Source: Pythium myriotylum
Taxonomy: Eukaryota > Oomycota > Peronosporomycetes > Pythiales > Pythiaceae
Assembly: GCA_023091665.1 (NCBI GenBank)
Contig: JALJCQ010000011.1
Coordinates: forward strand, 2,046,001 to 2,110,000
Direction: 5' to 3'
DNA length: 64,000 nucleotides
The notes below the pieces were generated by a model. That model was not told the origin of the DNA, did not search any database, and worked only from the letters and a program-made list of their open reading frames with translations. This document shows positions 58,301 to 64,000 of this stretch, piece by piece. The translations under genes were made by a program, and so were the position numbers. Position 1 is the stretch's first letter. Every line of letters starts with the position of its first letter.

Positions 58301-61300
58301 CACCTCCACTTCGACTTCCACCATTGCTGACTTGCATTCAATGGCAGCAAATAAATGTGCTTGCAGAACACATAGAAGGTCGTGCAAAGCTTCGCGTCCA
58401 TTTTGCAATGACCTGTGGTTGGATTTTCCACTCGAACATATTGTCAGTAAGGTTTCCATCAAATCGCCAATGAGCTCCATGCCACAGGTTGAACATTCAA
58501 TCGACTGTTCGTGGGGATCAAGTGCGGCGGTAAAATTTTTGTGGCTTGCATTGGCTGTTGAACATCGCATACATTCAAGAATAATGGTTCGTACCATAGA
58601 ATCCTAACTCAGACAACGTGAGGGAGAAGCATTGCAGAGTTCCAGTCCAAACATGAAATACCTCGCAAAGCTTGGAGAGTAGTAAATACTCGCGCTCGGT
58701 CGGCTCTCGTGATTTGGCATTGCTCACAATCTGTTGCAGCAGATTCCACCGCTCATGAGCTGTAGAGTACAAGGTATTGAAACCAATCTGTGGAAATGAA
58801 TTCGTTACGCTAGTAGTGCAGACGGAAAATCAGGAAACCTTTCCATTACCCGCAGCAAATGGATTGCTTCTTCTCGGACACATTCATCAAAACCCTTAAA
58901 ACCATTGCTATCGTCCCTTTCGTCTTTCGGCTCAGTGATAAGGTTCACCATGTCCCGGATACGACCAATAATTAATAAGCTCATTTTCTCATCTTGCGAA
59001 CGGTGCGTCGGCCACAACATCAAGTTCACTGCGAGAAGTCGAAGACAGACAAGATTTACGTCTCTAAGGTTAGTGCATGCGCTATTCAACTTTGACTGCC
59101 TTATTTCGCAGAGTCGAACAACATCGTAGATTTGTCCCAATGCCGTTGCTGCTGTGTCAACCCCGTACGGAAGCAAAGTCGGTAAACATTCTGCAGAAAC
59201 CGAACTCGCTCGATCATTGAGGTGAAGGCTTGCATATCCATTCGCAAGTCGAGCGAGATGATACAAGATGTGTTGAACGACGTGACTTTGATCTCTAGGA
59301 TGAGTATCAACACTTGAATCTTCGTTTATCTGTGAGCAGTCCGGATTCATTGAGCCGGTTGGTAAAATCGAGCTCAAATCACGAAAATGTGATACAGAAG
59401 CATTTCGAGTGGCTATGCCATGGGAACGGGCTTGCCTCCGTGATCTTCCCACCCTCCAGTGCTCATTGCCATTGATTCGGTTCACAACTGATGGATTTTT
59501 GGTGCGGGTGGGTGATTGCAATACTGGGTGATTTGTCTGGCCGATGCTATCGGCAAGAATGAGGTTATACTTGTCGCCTACGGCAATGGCCACTGGTTGA
59601 AGGCCACAGTGAGCGAAGAAATCAACCATTGTGGGGAGCTTTCGAGTAGTAGCGTCGCCATGGCCCAGGCGTCCACTATCTCCCTGGCCGAATGTCCAAA
59701 GTTCATGGTTATCAGTGAGGGCTACAGTGTGTTCACACCCAGCCTTTGCATCTTTGATGACCTTTCCACTCAAAGACCGCACCAAGTTGGGGACCTCGCA
59801 GCTTTCTTCGTCGCCATGACCGAGCTTTCCGTTCGTCCCCGATCCCCAGGTGTACAGAGCACCCTGTGCTGAAAGTGCCAACGAGTGATCCCATCCACAC
59901 GACACACGTACCATTTCTTCGTTAGAATCGACGAAGAATTGGACAACAGTAGGCTTCAGCCTCCTATCGCAATCACCATGACCCAACACGGGAGGAATGC
60001 CGGTCCTTCGGCTGTCCTTGTATCCACATCCACAAGAATACACTCGTCCTGAGGCGGAGCAAAACAACGTGTGCTCCCAACCACCAGCCACATGTACGAC
60101 GCGCTCGTTCAGCTCATCGCGGAAGTGTCGAATTTCAATCGGTGTGAGCTGATCGTTAGTGTGCCCATGTCCGCATTGACCTTGGTTGTTCTTCCCCCAA
60201 GCAAATGCGCGACCATCAGATGTGACGGCCAGTGAGTGTGAAGCACCACATATTACGTTTCGGATCATGACTGAAGAAGTTTGTACTTGCTTTGTGTGCT
60301 CGTCATGTTCTGCTGACGGTCGAGACTCCTCAGCAATAACAAGCCTTGTCGGATTAGAGCGGTCGTTGGTATCTCCGACACCAAGCCGCCCATTCGACCC
60401 ATTACCCCACGCGTAGACATCACCATTACTCATTAATGCCAACGTATGCCCAAGGCCACAAGCAACATCGGAGACCTTTCCCTTAAGACTCAGCGAATCA
60501 ATTACTCGTGGAGCGTACTCCTTTGTCGTGGTTCCGTGACCTAGTCGATATTTATCGCCATTTCCCCACGCCATCACCTCTCCCTTCGTCGTAACCGCGA
60601 TACTGTGCGTTGACAATGAGTCGATTTTGGCAAACCTCACTTCTCGTGTTGACCCAATGACGGTTGGCACTGTCTTGTTCTCGGTGCAATTCCCGTCCGT
60701 GCATGTAGTGTGTGTACATTGGCCGTGGCCGAGCTTTCCATGGTCCCCTTTACCAAAGCTTACAAGAAACCCTGTCGTAACCGGCTCGTCCAGGAGAACC
60801 TGGCGATGTGGGTTCACTGGTTCGGCGTCGGCTAGCTCCGACAGTAAGGTGCGAAGTGACTCGACGTGGGATGTGGTCAAGCACGCTGGGTTCTCCAACA
60901 GGAAGCGTAATGCTTGAACGATATCGCGAAGGCGCCCAAATTTGAGGCTCAAACTCACGTAGGCGGTAAGCACGTTGGCGCGATCGACGCTGTTAAGAGG
61001 CATCGTTGTTGCAGGGCCTCCATCCCCCTGATGGGAACTTTCACAGGGATTGCTCTCAAGCATTCCCGAGAATATATCGAGAAGCTCCTCGAAAACGCTC
61101 ATCGATTCAGGTATCGAGGACGAGTGGCCATCCTTCGTGGAGCGAGTGACGACTCCTGGTGTCAGAGGGATCGGTGGCAGCCTGTCCAACAGCGACGGAA
61201 TCTTTGGCGCGATCATGGCCAATAATCGACTGGAGCCCGTGCCACCAGTTTTCAGCGATGCACAAATTCGGAAAAACATATTGAACGCGAGTTGATCCGA

Positions 61301-61690
61301 TGGAGGGAGCTCGTCGAAAATCGGCGCCGATGACGAGTCGTCTCTCTTGGCCACAGCCGTTTTCGTTGTCCAGAGAACCTGATCGGCGCGCTCCAATGCT
61401 TGGGCTTCTATCTCGGCCGCATACTGCGCCGTTAGATCCTCCAGCGCGTCTTTCATGACCTCCATGCTCTTCTCAGCCTGCAACGCAGGCCAGAACGTGC
61501 TGCTCCAGCAGTCATCTTCCCCATGGCTTTCCTCCTCGTCGTGCGCGCCCCACTGGACCGTTTCTCGCGCGAGTTTCGCGGGTCGCGAGACATTCGTCTT
61601 GTGCAGAGCATGGCGCCGCCGCCGCTCGCTCTGGATCTCCACAAAGCGCTCCTGCACGTACGCCGCGTCGCGCCGCAGCAGTGTCTCCAT
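49391..61690 (-). CDS. Giant HERC1-like protein: RCC1, ConA-like, SPRY, UBA-like, SPRY, HECT
   Basis: Predicted exons on the minus strand are 61690-58850, 58787-58662 and 58603-49391, giving 4,059 aa (human HERC1 is 4,861). HERC proteins are ubiquitin ligases. In order: about seven RCC1 repeats (~305-717, e.g. 'AWGNGDKYRLGHG'), a ConA/LamG-like region (~1567-1757, 'RTGRWTHISV'), SPRY 1 (~2200-2370, 'SGLWYHEVTV'), a UBA-like helix set (~2520-2563, 'LVRALVGLGFPLAWAV'), an FN3-like stretch, SPRY 2 (~3147-3275, 'GLHHWHVRI') and a C-terminal HECT domain (~3700-4059, 'LPEYAVACIV', 'LHLPAYSS'). Within HECT the residue at the catalytic-Cys position appears to be Arg; see findings. I chose ATG 61690 because the frame upstream overlaps the divergent GTPase gene on the other strand. 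Introns are 58-62 bp. Confidence 0.87.
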
Positions 61691-61856
61691 GAATCTTGCT
61701 CTTGCTTCTGGGCGACTGCTCGGCAACTTCAAGTCCTGCAAAGTACGCGCGTACTTAATCCATCTAATACACCTAGTTTGGTCCTGAGTCGGAAGTAGGT
61801 TTATAGGTTCGGCCGTGGGTTCGGTCCTCGGAGAAAGCGAGAAGGTCGTCGGGACG
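61691..61856. promoter_or_regulatory. Short divergent promoter between HERC1-like and GBP-like genes
   Basis: The two predicted start codons are only 166 bp apart and the genes diverge, so this interval must hold both promoters. No individual element was recognised. Confidence 0.5.
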
Positions 61857-64000
61857 ATGGCGCGCGAGGCGCCCGACCTGCTCTTCGCGGGGCGCCTGCT
61901 GCGCGTGGACTTGGAGGCGAGCGACATCCAGATCCAGATCGAGAAGGAGGCCATCACCTTCCTCCAGAAGCTCGCCGAGCCGATCACGGTCGTGAGCTTC
62001 CACGGTCCCAAAGTACGGACTGCGAAACAACCGCCCTTTCTAAGGAGCGACACGAGACAATCTCTGACTCATGCTTCTCGCGTGTCCAGGCGAGCGGCAA
62101 GACCTCGCTTGTGCACGACTTGGTCGCCAAGGAGAACCCGAACGCCGAGCCCAAGACGGCCACGGAGATCGTGGATCTCCCGAGCGTCGAAGCTGTGAGG
62201 TACGGTTGTGTGGTCACGCGAGTGGCGGTTCCATATATCAGGCGAGACTGACTCGTTGCGTGGGTGGTGCAGCGGCGTGTGGCTCTATGTGAAGCGCGCC
62301 AACTACTCGAATGTCAAGTACATTGCGTTTATTGACCGACCAGGCTTTGGGTTCAACCTGGTACGAGCTGCGTTTCTGTCATTGGGTCCGTTGACAATGC
62401 TAACGCGACGTTCGCTGCGACTAGAAACTTGAGAAGCTTCTATACTTGCTGCTGGCTGGCCTGAGCAGGTGATCTTTGTCAGATTCTTCCTTCTTTGGTT
62501 TGATTACATCCTGACCGATGCGACTGCATGCAAATAGCGTTGTCGTCCACCATACAAACGGCCTTCTGACGTCAGATGCGATCGCGAATTTCTCGTTTCT
62601 CGCATCAAGCGATAGTGAAGAGACCGCGAAGGGCTTTGTATTCCCGCAAAGCCCGAAAATGCTGTGGCTGCTTCAAAATGTGTCGACGGGTCAAATCAAG
62701 GAGACACTCGAGGATAAGAACTTGACTGCGCAGGAAGCCGAGCAAGCCTACCTTCGCAATGCTCTGGCCTCGCAGCCACCAGAGAACGGCACATTGATTG
62801 AGGTCATCTCCAGCGCTTTCTCGGACCAATCATGCTCGCCAATGCCTCGAGCCGACTCGGCTGGATACGAGAAACGAGTCGATAAGCTGCTGCGCTGGCT
62901 GATGGAGTCTGGCCGTAACCGGTATCTCAAAGGCGTCCAGCTGAATGGTCCGCTATTCGGCTCAATTCTCGTGTCCATGCTCGCTCATCGGGACAACGTA
63001 TTCCAGGCTTTTCGCGGCAGGGTGTGGAAAGAAGTCATCCACAATTGCTGCCTCAACATTGTGGAGTCGGGTATTAAGCTGTACAAGTCACGGATGGCAG
63101 AACAGCTAGGCGGAATTGTCGACACGAGCGATCTTCACGACTACACGCCGTTGTTCGTGTCGAAAACACCTTTGCCGCAGGTGGAACTCCCGTGCGAATC
63201 GGATGTTCTTGAGCGAATCCACTTTGAAGCAAAACGAACAGCAAAACTGAACTTGCGGACAATGCCTGTTCGTTCTGGAAAGTTGAACTCATTGTTGCAG
63301 GTACGTCTACTCTGAGGATGTCTCTTCTTGGACAACACTGACTGCTTTTCCATCTATGCCATTGCAGAAACTGTTCAAGGACCTTATCAGCTCTTTGTAT
63401 ACAAAAATTCAAGAAGAAAACAATCGACTATCGTCGGATCTATGCCGCGATCTCCTGAAAGAACTGCATGCTGAGATGACCAACAAAGTCCATCGTCAAC
63501 TTGAAGTCCAGCCTCAGGCAGCAGAGGACACATATGCTGTTCAAACTGTCGAGTTCAAGGTATGCAACTAATTCGGTGATTGATTTGATACCCGCTAATT
63601 CCCTAAATCGTTTGGTAGCGATTCTTTCACAACTACCAAGCTTTTCTGTTCGACTTAATGGGCGAATACACCGAGCGTGGACGCGGCCCGATGAAGGTTT
63701 GGCCACTGATAATTATTCCATTGTCAATCGGCACTGATTTGGATGCATCGAAACAGCGTCAAGAGCTTTCTCAATTTTGCCACGGTGTTATCCGTATGCA
63801 GATGAGGGAGCTTTCGAACGAGCTGAAGGAGATCCGCGAGGGTGACGTTGCCAAACTGGAGGTAAGAGGAACTGCTAGGGATACCGAAGATTCCGTACCC
63901 ATGACGTGCGATGTGCAGGACGCTATTGAAGAGAATGAACAGAAAGTCGAAGATGCGAACGCCAATCAAAAGCTGTTCCAACGTGTAGGTAGTTGCGGCC
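61857..64000 (+). CDS. Guanylate-binding-protein-like (GB1/RHD3) large GTPase, 3' end beyond window
   Basis: Predicted exons are 61857-62012, 62090-62199, 62273-62360, 62425-62468, 62538-63300, 63368-63559 and 63619-63861, then 63919 onward (or continuous). The family comprises dynamin-like GTPases that form assemblies on membranes. The P-loop 'GPKASGKTS' (residues ~50-58) is split by intron 1. The DxxG motif is 'IDRPGFG'. After 'KLEKLLYLLLAGLS' the frame continues 'SVVVHHTNG', the GBP region that follows the Ser-rich turn. The middle-domain block 'VQLNGPLFGSILV' matches GBP proteins well. The usual guanine-binding Arg-Asp pair is 'LLQNVS' here, so it is not kept. A 57-bp stretch 63862-63918 has GTAAGA/GTGCAG borders but is also stop-free, so it may be intron or coding. 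All other junction phases agree. The gene runs off the right edge. Confidence 0.82.

Noticed and set aside
61691..62053. Upstream extension of the HERC1-like reading frame
   Set aside because: It is antisense to conserved GTPase exon 1, begins without a good ATG, and has no domain.

Overview
This is a eukaryotic nuclear window, most likely from an oomycete. The assignment is an inference from compact genes, very short GT-AG introns (about 56-80 bp, often with a CTRAY-like branch site), giant single-exon stretches, and the gene families present; there is no rRNA or tRNA to confirm it. Gene models below were assembled by hand from reading frames, splice signals and conserved motifs. Exon junctions are therefore predictions, but most are fixed by phase and by family motifs that resume exactly across the junction.

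Left block (1-17.7 kb): a giant secreted IPT/TIG-repeat protein on the minus strand runs off the left edge. It shares a 456-bp divergent promoter with SPT6, the transcription elongation factor, on the plus strand. A TFIP11/NTR1-type G-patch splicing factor follows.

Mobile island (about 17.8-29.89 kb): this DNA lies between TFIP11 and the next housekeeping gene. It holds a decayed Rep/helicase Helitron protein (plus strand), a truncated repetitive-family ORF, a SET-domain methyltransferase relic with a premature TGA, a small unrecognised two- or three-exon gene with a homopolymer frameshift, and an intact ORF that fuses a psq-type helix-turn-helix to a prephenate-dehydratase-like domain and an ACT-like domain. 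A good candidate Helitron 3' end (GC hairpin, then CTAA|T) sits at 29890, only 72 bp before the next start codon. The left end is not resolved. The HTH-PDT-ACT protein looks like the most novel item: enzyme-derived ligand-binding domains joined to a DNA-binding domain, with the catalytic TRF motif degraded.

Middle block (29.96-43.06 kb): a complete 12-exon DNA-PKcs (PRKDC) gene, predicted at 4140 aa, including one 60-nt intron that is stop-free and in frame.

Right block (43-64 kb): a tandem pair of MFSD1-like transporters whose upstream regions were also duplicated, then a giant minus-strand HERC1-like protein (RCC1, ConA-like, SPRY, UBA-like, SPRY, HECT) whose HECT domain appears to lack the normally placed catalytic cysteine. 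Divergent to it, 166 bp away, a guanylate-binding-protein-like large GTPase starts and runs off the right edge.
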